From Bryopsis sp. KO-2023 (taxonomy: Eukaryota > Chlorophyta > Ulvophyceae > Bryopsidales > Bryopsidaceae): a stretch of 64,000 nucleotides of DNA. The stretch is taken from assembly GCA_030272585.1 (NCBI GenBank), contig BSYQ01000006.1, positions 5,171,001-5,235,000 on the forward strand, written 5' to 3'. Positions 36,749 through 46,456 of this stretch are shown piece by piece. Below the pieces are notes generated by a model. That model was given only the letters and a program-made list of their open reading frames with translations. It did no database searches and was not told the origin of the DNA. The number at the start of each line of letters is the position of its first letter. Positions within the stretch are counted from its first letter, which is position 1. The position numbers were made by a program, and so were the translations under genes.

Positions 36749-38533
36749 TTAGCAATACATCAGGGTGTCGCTGTTTTCTTGCTCTTCCAACCAGGAGACT
36801 CTCGCCTGTAAATCCACTGGCTGAGATGCAGTCAGATCCACTGCCTTTCTCAGAGCAGCAATCAGGTCGGCCACACCTTCCGAATGGAGCAATGCTGGGC
36901 TGGTCGAGGAAGGCTTGAAACCTGCAACCACCACCACACAAATTAAATATATAGATATAAATAAATATATTCACAAGAAAGTGAATGGGGAAAATGCTCT
37001 CAAACCACACGAACCTCCCAAGAAAATCAAACTTTTTGCATTTGAAGAAGTCTCTATTCACCCGACTGGGGGCGACGATCTGCATAATGAGCCATATCAC
37101 CAGATCAAAAACCCGCATGACCGTACGAAATTTCTCAGCAAAATCTTTGCCTTACCTGGTACGATCAATCCGCATGTCTGAATTCCCCTAGCCACACAGA
37201 AATGAAGGAGCATCGCCAGTGTGCTGTTGTGAATGGGCAAGTTGTCCGGGAGGCTTTCAAAGCCATTCAGAAACTTCGGCTTCGCCGTGTCGTTTTTCAA
37301 ACAGAAGGAGTACGGACCTGGAGTCAACCCACCATCAGAACACAGAAGCAGAAAACAAAACTAGCTGAACCAACAAATCTGATCAAACCCCCTCGGGCTA
37401 TCCAGCCGTCTGACCTTGTGCGAGTTTTGGCGGGGATGCTTTTCCTTTTTTACTGTGTCGTTTTTTTTGTTTTTGTTTTTCTGAATATACCTTCAGTGGC
37501 CATTTTTTGGCGAATCCGCAGAGCTCCTACGATGGTCAAGCACCCTTGCGATTTGAAGGATTCCGAAGCATTTGACGAAATGTATTTCAGCAGGGATGCA
37601 ACAAAGACGGCTCGATTCGATTTCGAAGGGACAGTGTTGATGATAATGAAGGATGCCTGGAAAAATTCGGAAACCGAATCACCACATGCAGCGCTGTTAA
37701 CATTTTTAACATTTTAATATTATTCATACAGGGTTTCATAGTGAATAAATAAATAAAAATAAAATACTATACTATAAAAATGCTTGCATGGAGGTTCCAA
37801 TCAGGGAAGATTTTGGTTTTGTTTTTTTGTTTTTTTTGGGGGGGGTTGGGGGGGGGAAGGCCGATAAAAGGTATGAAAGATGACTAATGAAAAATCTGCA
37901 TCGCCATGATGTCAGCCCAATTTCTTCACAGCCCATCTCTTCATTTCTTGTTATGGTTTCCTTAAAACGACAGCTATCATTCCAACCCCATGCTTGTTCC
38001 TTTTTCTCTTTTATTTCTTTTTCCCATCCAGTGCTTACCTTTTCAGAATTGAACAGCATCACCTCAGGCAGGCCTTTCTCTGTGCCATTGCGACCAGCAA
38101 CATCGAAAACAGCTCCTCCTGCATTACCATCCTCCAAATCCACCGGAATAGGCTCCAAGCCATTGGCGAGACATAAAGACGTCAAAGCGACGACTCTGCA
38201 CGACAGCACCCCAATTCTCGTCCCCTTTTTTTCTTGGACATTGCTTCGCTCGGTCGGATCTTGATCAGATGAAAATATTGGGTTTTTTTGTGCAGACGCC
38301 TTTAGCGTTATTCCTCACCCGGCGCCAGCGATGTCGCAACAACCAAGAAACACCTGAGCGCAAAAAAACCTTCTCTTTCTGTGTTTTTGAGTGGTTTTTC
38401 ACTCGAATCAGGGGGAACATACACAAGCCCTTCGAGATCTTAGGACGTCAACCTATAGGTGGGATCTGGCGTCTCACTGCCGTACCTGATCTCTTAGCTC
38501 CAAGGACAAAGCAGCGAGGCGAGCGTCGACCAT
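36749..38533 (-). CDS. Uncharacterised 262-aa protein, possible proteasome-assembly chaperone 1 (PAC1/PSMG1)
   Basis: Exons in transcript order: 38533-38486, 38353-38319, 38243-38039, 37656-37491, 37317-37156 and 36921-36749; 262 residues. The last three exons are secure: ASFIIINTVPSKSNRAVFV, LTIVGALRIRQKMATEG, LPDNLPIHNSTLAMLLHFC, GLIVPGFKP and a final helix LIAALRKAVDL. Alternating strand and helix segments and the order (LP-x-x-x-x-x-x-x-A-x-L...C...G...V...K) resemble PAC1, which helps assemble the proteasome alpha ring. That resemblance is weak and is an inference. The first three exons rest on splice phase alone; the acceptor at 38245-38244 has a poor pyrimidine tract, so the N-terminus is uncertain. 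The gene lies tail-to-tail with METTL17 and in tandem with the left alcohol dehydrogenase. Confidence 0.6.
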
Positions 38534-39753
38534 AGTGCACGACCTTTTTCCAGAGAAGCGTAGTGGCGCTCGTCTTTTACCCGACAATGCAATCCAGATC
38601 GTCGGTTTCACTGGAAGCCTGCCAGTATCTGTGCGAAATGTGATGGAGATGTTGGAGCATCAGTGACGCCAATAACTCAAATGCTGACAATCCTCGACAA
38701 TCCGACGGTTTTTGGACCGGCAAAAGACCGGTTTTTCTTGCTTTCGAGGCATGCAATATTGTTCGTTCGTTTGTTTGTTTGTTTGTTTGTTGTTCTTTTT
38801 GTTCGTTTGCCTTCGAATCTTAGAAAACTTTGGAACTTGTTCGAAATTTATCCGCTTTCAGCAACCAAAAATGTGTGTGGGGAAAGAGAGAGAGAGAGGG
38901 CTCCTTGCAAGAAGAAAAAGAAAAATCCGAAAAATTATGCTTTCCAGTGTGGGTGGATGGTTTCTTTCCTCTTTTTTTCCTTTATGCGTTTTTCCCCTTT
39001 TCGAATCAACAACTTCTTTTTAGAATGCTTTTTCTTCTTCGAAGTTCGAACACCTCTGAAAATCTGTAGACCATGTTTTTTTTTTCAACCCCCCTCGTCC
39101 TTTCCTTTTTTCTTCTTGCTTCTTTTTTCTGTTATGCTACCTGACGAAATCTGTTTCTGGTTTTTCACGACGTCTTTGCTGGTTTTTGTTTTTCTGGATT
39201 GATATAATCGCAGTCTAGCTATGAGGGCAATATTCTCGAAAAAAGAAACTTTGAAAATAAACTTTAAAAAACTTTTTTTTTTTCCCCAGCAAATGACAGT
39301 GAAATTGGTGTGTTGAACTCGGGACAACAGAGGGATTGGTTATATTTTGGCCCATCATGGTGCAATGGGGAGACACCTCGAAAAACTCAATGCGAAAGAA
39401 TAGAGAAAAATTAAATAAAAAATAAGAATGACAATACCAGAAACCGGTTGGATAAACCCTTTCCTGACATCAGGACCGTTCAGGACCATCCTGCCCTCGT
39501 TTTCTCTTTCTAAGAAAAAACAAAAAGACCTTTCCACACCCCCCCCCCCACACACACACAATGACTTGGAACAACATTGCATCCCAATTCTTGAAACTCC
39601 CCACAAATGCATCTGGAAATAATCCATAGAGACCCAGGGTTCTTGACGATGCTGCCATCCGGTTGAGAAACAATCTTGCAAAGAGAGCAGTTGCCCAGCA
39701 CCTCTCTCCCTGACTAGAAAGAAAAGGACCTGGAACCCCGTCCGCATCTCATT
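38534..39753. other. Intergenic stretch, pyrimidine-rich
   Basis: Contains TTTG repeats (near 38764-38790), an AG-rich run near 38884 and long T tracts. A 179-codon frame at 38663-39202 encodes only F/L/S-rich low-complexity sequence and is not called. The stretch from about 39495 belongs to the inverted duplication that includes the alcohol dehydrogenase genes. Confidence 0.45.
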
Positions 39754-42560
39754 TCACTCTTTCAGCAACGAGCCTTGGACGTCGATTACGAATCTGTACT
39801 TGACATCTCCTCGCAGCAACCTCTCCATCGCCTCGTTCACCTGGTCAGCTCTGACCATTTCCACATCAGACCAGATGTGTTTTTCACCTGGCATCAAATC
39901 AAATACACACACCCCGATCTAAATACAAATCAAATACAGTCAAATCAAATTTTGGTCAAGTTCATTGAGAAGAAGGGGAACATACCACAATAATCCAACA
40001 TCTCTTGCGTCTCCTCCAAACCCCCGACCAAACTGCCACCCATACTAATTCTTTGAGCAACCAGAGAGAAGGCATCCACTGGCATAGGCTCAGCTGGCAG
40101 CGACACCAAGACATATTTTCCATTTAATCCCAGAAGACTGATGTATGGGTTGGGGTCATGCAGGGCAGAAACGCAGTCCACGATTCCATCCAAGGACCTT
40201 GCGGCTTTCTGCATGCGATCGGTGTCAGAACTGGCTATGTAATCGTCGACTTTGAGGTTTTCTCTGGCGTCTTTTTCTTTGGCGGTGCTTCTGGAAATCA
40301 CGGTCACGTGGCAGCCGAAGGATTTCAGAAATTTGATCGTCATGTGACCGAGGCCTCCCAAACCAAGTACTCCCACCTGGAACATTTTAAGACAAAAAAA
40401 CACTGTTGGGATATGAATAATTCAAAAGTAAGTAGTGCTGGATGGTGTACATCCATGGGGTATTCCTTTAGCCTTGACGCAAAACGAATTAAGAAAAGTG
40501 ACTAATCATTATGGCTTCAAATCTATTGGTCCAAAGCAGCATGATCATCCATAGATTATTTTTCTGTTGCATGGGAGGGGAGGGGGGGGGGACACAGTAA
40601 ATGGGGTTCTTTATCTGCCCCCACAGAAAAAGAAAAAAACAAACAAACAGAATCATCCCAGGCAAAGGGCAGAATGATTTCTTTTGTCACCGACACATGA
40701 ACTGACCTTCATCCCTGGCTTGTCGAGTCCATAAAACCTGAGGGGACTGTAGACAGTAATGCCCGCACACAGCAAGGGAGCCGCTCCAGCAAAATCTATC
40801 GAAGAAGGTATGTGAAAGGCATATTTTTCGTCCACCACGATCTGTGTGGAATAGCCTCCGTACATTACATCCCCCTTGGAGTCGGTACAGTTGTATGATA
40901 GCACCAGTTTACCACAATAGGGATGAGCATCGGCTTCGCATGTCTTGCATGACAGACATGCCTCGACGTAGACTCCGACGCCCACTCTTTGGCCCACCTT
41001 GAACTTGGCGGCTTTCGAACCCACCTCGGTGACAATCCCTACGATTTCATGCCTGTGGTGGCAAAAAACACACACACACACGATAAAATTGTGCATTGGC
41101 AACCGAAGAAGCATGTTGTGAATGCATGTCTTTTTATCCTAAAGGGTTATGGGTTGGAATGGGAATGAAAAAAAAAAAACTGTATGTCTGCATCGTACTG
41201 ACTTCCCACACGGATATTCAGGAGAGCAACTCTTGGGGTATTTCTGGTGAACGACGATGGTGACTTTCAGAATCAGGATATAAACTACCAGAAAAGCCTT
41301 TTTGAGAATCCTCAGTTTTGGGCGGACCTGCTCCGAAAGGCATTTTGCATTTTTTTTTTGGGGGGGGGAGGTGTTCAAAAAGAGCCACACTTAGAAAAAT
41401 AATAATAAATAAAAATTATTATTGAACGCATGTTGAGCTCACCCTGGGATCATGGGGAAGTGGTAATCCATTTTCCACTCGCCATGAATCTGGTGGTAGT
41501 CGCTGTGGCACATTCCGCTGTAAACAATCTGGACCACCACATCGGATTCCCTTGGTTTCCGCCTGTCGAATTTCCAGGGGGCTAGAACACCCTCCTTGTC
41601 TTGAGCAGCGATTCCCAAGCAATTTCCAGTGCCCTCCACTTTCTGTAATTTATAAACGTTGAAAAACAAAAAGAAAATTGAAGAATAAGAGTTTGTATTG
41701 GCGATTTTTCCTGGACTCGGAATTTTAGTCACTGATGGTTAGAGAAGGGTTGTCCAGTTGTCTATTTTTGTACAGCATGATTTATATATACATAAGTTTC
41801 AACATTTTTTTTTTGTTGCACTTGAACAATGCTTGTTAAATTTGTGGGGAAAATGCGACAGGAACATATGTTCAAAAAATTCTCACATCCCAGTTTTCAA
41901 ATTTTCAGAAATTCTGATTTGGTGCAACTGATGTTGTAGATATGTATTATTGAAAAGCACAAATAATGATTTAAATGCATAGGGGGAAAAAAAGACCACC
42001 TGCCCAGCTTTCTTGAAGGCAGTCACAAATTCTGCAAAAGTGGTGGAATCTGAGGAAAAAAAACACAGAATTAGAGAATCAGTCCAGGGCTAATTACAAA
42101 TGGAGGCAAAACAATCAAAATGAAGGATGTGGCGGCAGAACTCACGAACTCGCTTCAATCTAGGCACATCGAAACGATTCTACATTCGCTTCTAGAAAAA
42201 AAACGCCAGTCCAAACGCCTTTCAAACAGAGTCGTCTAAACGACGCCAAGACCCCACGTCGCCAACCTCACCTTTCGCTGTGAGTGCTTTGGCCTTCTCG
42301 GGATCACCAGCCTTTTCCGACAAGTCCACCAGTTCCTGATCGCACACACAAGCCAACACGAAACGGAAACTAGTCAGCAACCACTGGCACGCCGCCACCG
42401 TCAGACAAGCAAGATAGTTGTCTCGGGGGGACGCCCCGAGCCCAACCTGTTTCGAAACGGCGTCGCTGGGCGACTTTTGCAGCTGCCCCAATATAGCGTG
42501 TTCTCGGGGGTTGGTAGAAATTTCCGCATGCGTTGGGGCGGCTACAGCGAGTTCCGTCAT
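39754..42560 (-). CDS. Zinc-dependent alcohol dehydrogenase, CAD type, left copy (432 aa)
   Basis: Exons in transcript order: 42560-42447, 42335-42272, 42049-42000, 41642-41443, 41052-40707, 40376-39986 and 39887-39754; 432 residues. The enzyme should interconvert aldehydes and alcohols with NADP(H), as in the cinnamyl alcohol dehydrogenase / YahK group. Visible: catalytic zinc ligands in [10 protein letters not shown] and GHE; structural zinc cysteines in CLSCKTCEADAHPYC; the nucleotide-binding GLGGLGHM; and SRSTAKE after the second strand, which favours NADP. An N-terminal extension of about 75 residues, not usual for the family and helical in character, precedes the conserved KVEGTGNCLG start. 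It differs from the right copy at scattered residues, for example YNCTDSKGDVM in place of [11 protein letters not shown]. Both copies look intact. Confidence 0.92.
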
Positions 42561-42760
42561 TGTCCCGTGAATCTGGTATGTTTTGAGCTTGTTTTTTCCA
42601 GGTACCGTGGAACCTATATTTATAACCCAGCTTTTCCAACACCCATTACAGCAGTCATCCCTCGAATGCGGCCAAATCTACGCCACCAGCAGCGTCTCGG
42701 CAGACCCCAGCCCTCAAATCTGTACTTCAGTTTCGTCTCCTCAACAAACGTCACGGGACA
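42561..42760. promoter_or_regulatory. 200-base bidirectional promoter between the two ADH genes
   Basis: The two ATG codons are 200 bases apart and point away from each other, so this segment must hold both promoters and both 5' leaders. It starts with TGTCCCGTGA and ends with TCACGGGACA, an inverted pair abutting the ATGs. A CTATATTTATAAC segment near 42611-42623 is a TATA-like candidate. The middle is not palindromic. Confidence 0.65.
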
Positions 42761-45329
42761 ATGACGGAACTCGCCGTAGCCGCCCCAACGCATGCGGAAA
42801 TTTCCGCCAACCCCCGAGAACACGCTATATTGGGGCAGCTGCAAAAATCGGCCAGCGACGCCGTTTCAAAACAGGTTGGGCGGGGTGTCCCCCCGACACA
42901 ACTATCTTGCTTGTCTGACGGTGGCGGCGTGCCAGTGCTTGCTGACCAGTTTCCGTTTCGTGTCGGCTTGTGTGTGCGATCAGGAACTGGTGGACTTGTC
43001 GGAAAAGGCTGGCGATCCCGAGAAGGCCAAAGCACTCGCAGCGAAAGGTGAGGTTGCCGACGTGGGATCTAGACGTCTTTTAGACGACTCTGTTTGAAGG
43101 GGCTTTGGACTGGTGTCTATTCATCATAAAAGTTAACGTAGATACATGCGAAGCTATCGCGGCTTTTTATCCGAATCGAAAATGTCGAATCGTTTCGAGG
43201 TGCCTTGGAGGGACGCCCTCCGATCGATCCACAGGAAACCATTAGAATCGTCAGAGTCTCGAATCTGCCTCAATGTTATGCATGTCAGTCTCACAAACAC
43301 AGTCTGACATACAGTATCAATAGAACATGGCTTGTTTTCTTACTAAGATCCCTGAGAGAGACATAAACTGTTTGTGACTTGGACTGAATCCTCTTTTTTT
43401 TTCCCTCAGATTCCGCAACTTTTCCAGAATTTGTGACTGCTTTCCAGAAAGATGGCCAGGTAATATTGTTCTCGATTTAATTTTTTAATAAGAAAAATAA
43501 ATAAATCGAGCTTGGACATAGTTTGGGGGTTCTTCTTCCCCACCTCCCCCCCCTCTAAAACGACCATGTGCTTCAAAGTTAGGCAAAGTCATTTTGACTC
43601 TTAAAAAAAAGAATATGTATCGACCTCCATTCGCTCCCTCACCATCCATGAATTGCAGAAAGTGGAGGGCTCCGGAAATTGCTTGGGAATCGCTGCTCGA
43701 AGCAAGGAGGGTGTTTTAGCCCCCTGGAAGTTCGACAGGCGGAAACCAAGGGAATCCGATGTGGTGGTCCAAATCGTTTACAGCGGAATGTGCCACAGCG
43801 ACTATCACTCGATTCATGGCGAGTGGGATGTCGATTACTACTTCCCTATGGTCCCAGGGTGAGCTCAGCATAGACGTAAATATATCAGGGGTTTCCTCCT
43901 TTCTCCTGTGAAATCTGCAGGCTAGCTCCCAGAGAATGTGGTGTTTTGAAAGATGTTCTTAGGCTTTTTGTTATTTCGTTAGGGCATACATATTTCGATA
44001 AAGATAGTGATGAGTTTTCTTGTTCAAAAGATCAAGATTCATCCTTTGTATAGACACTAGGCACCCTTTTCTGTTGCCCGAACTCCCAACTCATCGGGAA
44101 TAAGCCGGTATCCATCAGGATTCGAACCCAGGCCAGCAAAGAATCATAACCTTTCCATTCCGAACAGATTCATCGAAAAAAAGAAACTACATGCATACTT
44201 TTTTCTTCACCAGTAGTGCATATTAATTTCTGTTGCGTGTGTTTTTTTGCCACCACAGGCATGAAATCGTAGGGATTGTCACTGAGGTGGGTTCAAAAGC
44301 CGCCAAGTTCAAGGTGGGCCAAAGAGTGGGCGTCGGAGTCTACGTCGAGGCATGTCTGTCATGCAAAAAATGCGAAGTCGATGCTCATCCCTATTGCGAT
44401 AACATGATCGAAACTTACAACACCATAGATTCCAAGGGGGAAAGAACGTACGGAGGCTATTCCACACAGATTGTGGTGGACGAAAAATTTGCCTTCCACA
44501 TACCTTCTTCGATAGATTTTGCTGGAGCGGCTCCCTTGCTGTGCGCGGGCATCACTGTCTACAGTCCCCTCAAGTTTTTCGGCCTGGACAAGCCAGGGAT
44601 GAAGGTCAGTTCTTGTGCTAAAAATAGACACACTTGTTGCTCAAATATTCAATCAATCATATCCCAACAGTGTTTCTTTTTTGTCTTAAAATGTTCCAGG
44701 TGGGAGTGCTTGGTTTGGGAGGCCTCGGTCACATGACGATCAAATTTCTGAAATCCTTCGGCTGCCATGTGACCGTGATTTCCAGAAGCACCGCCAAAGA
44801 AAAGGATGCCAGAGAAAACCTCAAAGTCGACGATTACATAGCCAGTTCTGACACCGATCGCATGCAGAAAGCTGCAAGGTCGTTGGATGGAATCGTGGAC
44901 TGCGTTTCTGCCCTGCATGACCCCAACCCATACATCAGCCTCCTGGGGTTGAATGGGAAATTTGTAGTGGTGTCACTGCCAGCTGAGCCTTTGCCAGTGG
45001 ATGCCTTCTCTCTGGTCGCCCAGAGAATTAGTATGGCTGGTAGTGCAATCGGGGGTTTGAAAGAGACGCAGGAGATGTTGGATTATTGCGGTATGTCCCC
45101 CTTCTTCCTGTCGATAAAGTTGACCAAAGTTTGAAGCACTTGTTTATGTAGCCCTTCCTGATCGGTGCGTGTGTGTGTGTTTGGTTTGATTCCAGGTGAA
45201 AAGAGCATCTGGGCTGATGTGGAAGTTGTCAGAGCAGACCAGGTGAACGAGGCAATGGAGAGGATGCTACGAGGAGATGTCAAGTACAGATTCGTAATCG
45301 ACGTCCAAGGCTCGTTGCTGAAAGAGTGA
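42761..45329 (+). CDS. Zinc-dependent alcohol dehydrogenase, CAD type, right copy (432 aa)
   Basis: Exons: 42761-42874, 42984-43047, 43410-43459, 43659-43858, 44259-44604, 44700-45090 and 45196-45329; 432 residues. Catalytic zinc ligands are Cys121 (SGMCHSD), His144-Glu145 (GHE) and Cys238. Structural zinc cysteines are 175, 178, 181 and 189. The Rossmann motif GLGGLGH is at about 263-269, followed by SRSTAKE. The family is NADP-dependent cinnamyl-alcohol-dehydrogenase-like, with broad aldehyde substrates; the natural substrate here is not predictable. It has the same N-terminal extension as the left copy. Residue changes are concentrated around the substrate side (for example [14 protein letters not shown] against HQIHGEWKMDYHFP), so the pair may have slightly different preferences. 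Confidence 0.92.
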
Positions 45330-46456
45330 AATGAGATGTGGACGGGGGATCCAGGTCCTTTTCTTTCTAGTCAGGGAGAGAGGTGCTGGGCAACTGCTCG
45401 TGGGAGGGGGGGGGGGGGCTTTTCGTTTTTTTGAGAGAGAAAAAAAACGAGGGCTGCAGGTAAAAACACCCCCGCTTTTTTTTGCTGTCAGGGGGCAAGG
45501 CTCTCTTCACAGCTGGAGGAGTTGGTCACCGTGGCAGCTGTGGTGGGTTTTATAAATCCAATTTTGTTGAATTCATTGGAATGTTGCACGTTTGAGTTTC
45601 TGTTTCACAAGGGGAAGGATTCTTCTACTGGGATATGCTTGTTGATAGATTTGCTGTGAAATTCCCTGTTCCTAGAAATCTATCACCCCCCCCCTGGACA
45701 TACTCAACAAATCTAAGTCTGAAAACAAATCAATGTACATATTTTCTTAAATCTATGTCTGGATTAAAAACGTTCCCTAGAAAAACCACCATAACTGTAA
45801 ATAAAAGAGATTTCAAGTCCATTGTTCATGCACTTGAAGTATGAGGTCTCTCTTGTTCATTCTGGCAACCCCACCCATCCATCCATTCCTTTTAAACACT
45901 GGAGCCTTCCCAAACATCCTCCAATACTCCTTGACAAAAACTGCCCCACCTCTGTGTTTGTTTCTGTCTGTCTGAGAACGAAGCAAAGTATGATTTTTCA
46001 CCTTGCATGTCATCTTTCTATTGGAGTTGGGGTGGACCCCTGGCGCAAAATCAAAATCAGCTGTAATCAATCAGCTGCATCTACTGCACTGAGACAATTG
46101 TACTGCCTTTCCACATCTCACAGATTTCGATTGTTGAGAGCAGGATTCTCCGCTATTGAGCATGTTCCTATCTCGAGAAAAGACAAAAGAACCTTAAGTG
46201 TTGAAAAAAATAAGAAAAAAAAGAGAAGACACAGGGCAAACACCAACCATGTCAATACAAAAAAGGGTGGAAGCAACCCAGAAATGCACACAAATCATGA
46301 AAAAAAAAAAGATTTATAACGGCTGTCATATCAACCCACGATTTCCAGAATCCGATTTCTGCGCGCGCGCACGTTCTTAGCTGGGAGCCTGTTCTTTGGC
46401 CAACGTTCACGGCGAGCTTCTTTTTTTTTCATTTTTTTCCTAGCTATCTCGGAAAT
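45330..46456. other. Intergenic stretch between ADH right copy and Aurora kinase
   Basis: The first roughly 130 bases belong to the inverted duplication, including a G13 run near 45407. The remainder is AT-rich with short low-complexity frames. A short GCGCGC run lies near 46362. No gene is called. Confidence 0.5.

Larger units (their letters stand above)
39495..45460. repeat. Head-to-head inverted duplication carrying two ADH genes
   Basis: Left arm about 39495-42560 and right arm about 42761-45460, in opposite orientation. Each arm holds a seven-exon gene with identical exon lengths (114, 64, 50, 200, 346, 391 and 134 coding bases). Homology continues past the stop codons for roughly 70 bases without a break and then in patches. 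Exons and intron 1 are very similar; introns 3 to 6 have diverged strongly. The ten bases next to each start (TGTCCCGTGA / TCACGGGACA) mirror each other. Confidence 0.93.

Noticed and set aside
38663-39202. 179-codon forward frame
   Set aside because: F/L/S/K-rich low-complexity sequence from T-rich DNA, with no conserved pattern.
44110-44135. Reverse-strand tRNA gene around GGGTTCGAATCC
   Set aside because: The B-box-like sequence is present but the T stem is poorly paired and no acceptor or anticodon arm can be drawn. It lies in an ADH intron.
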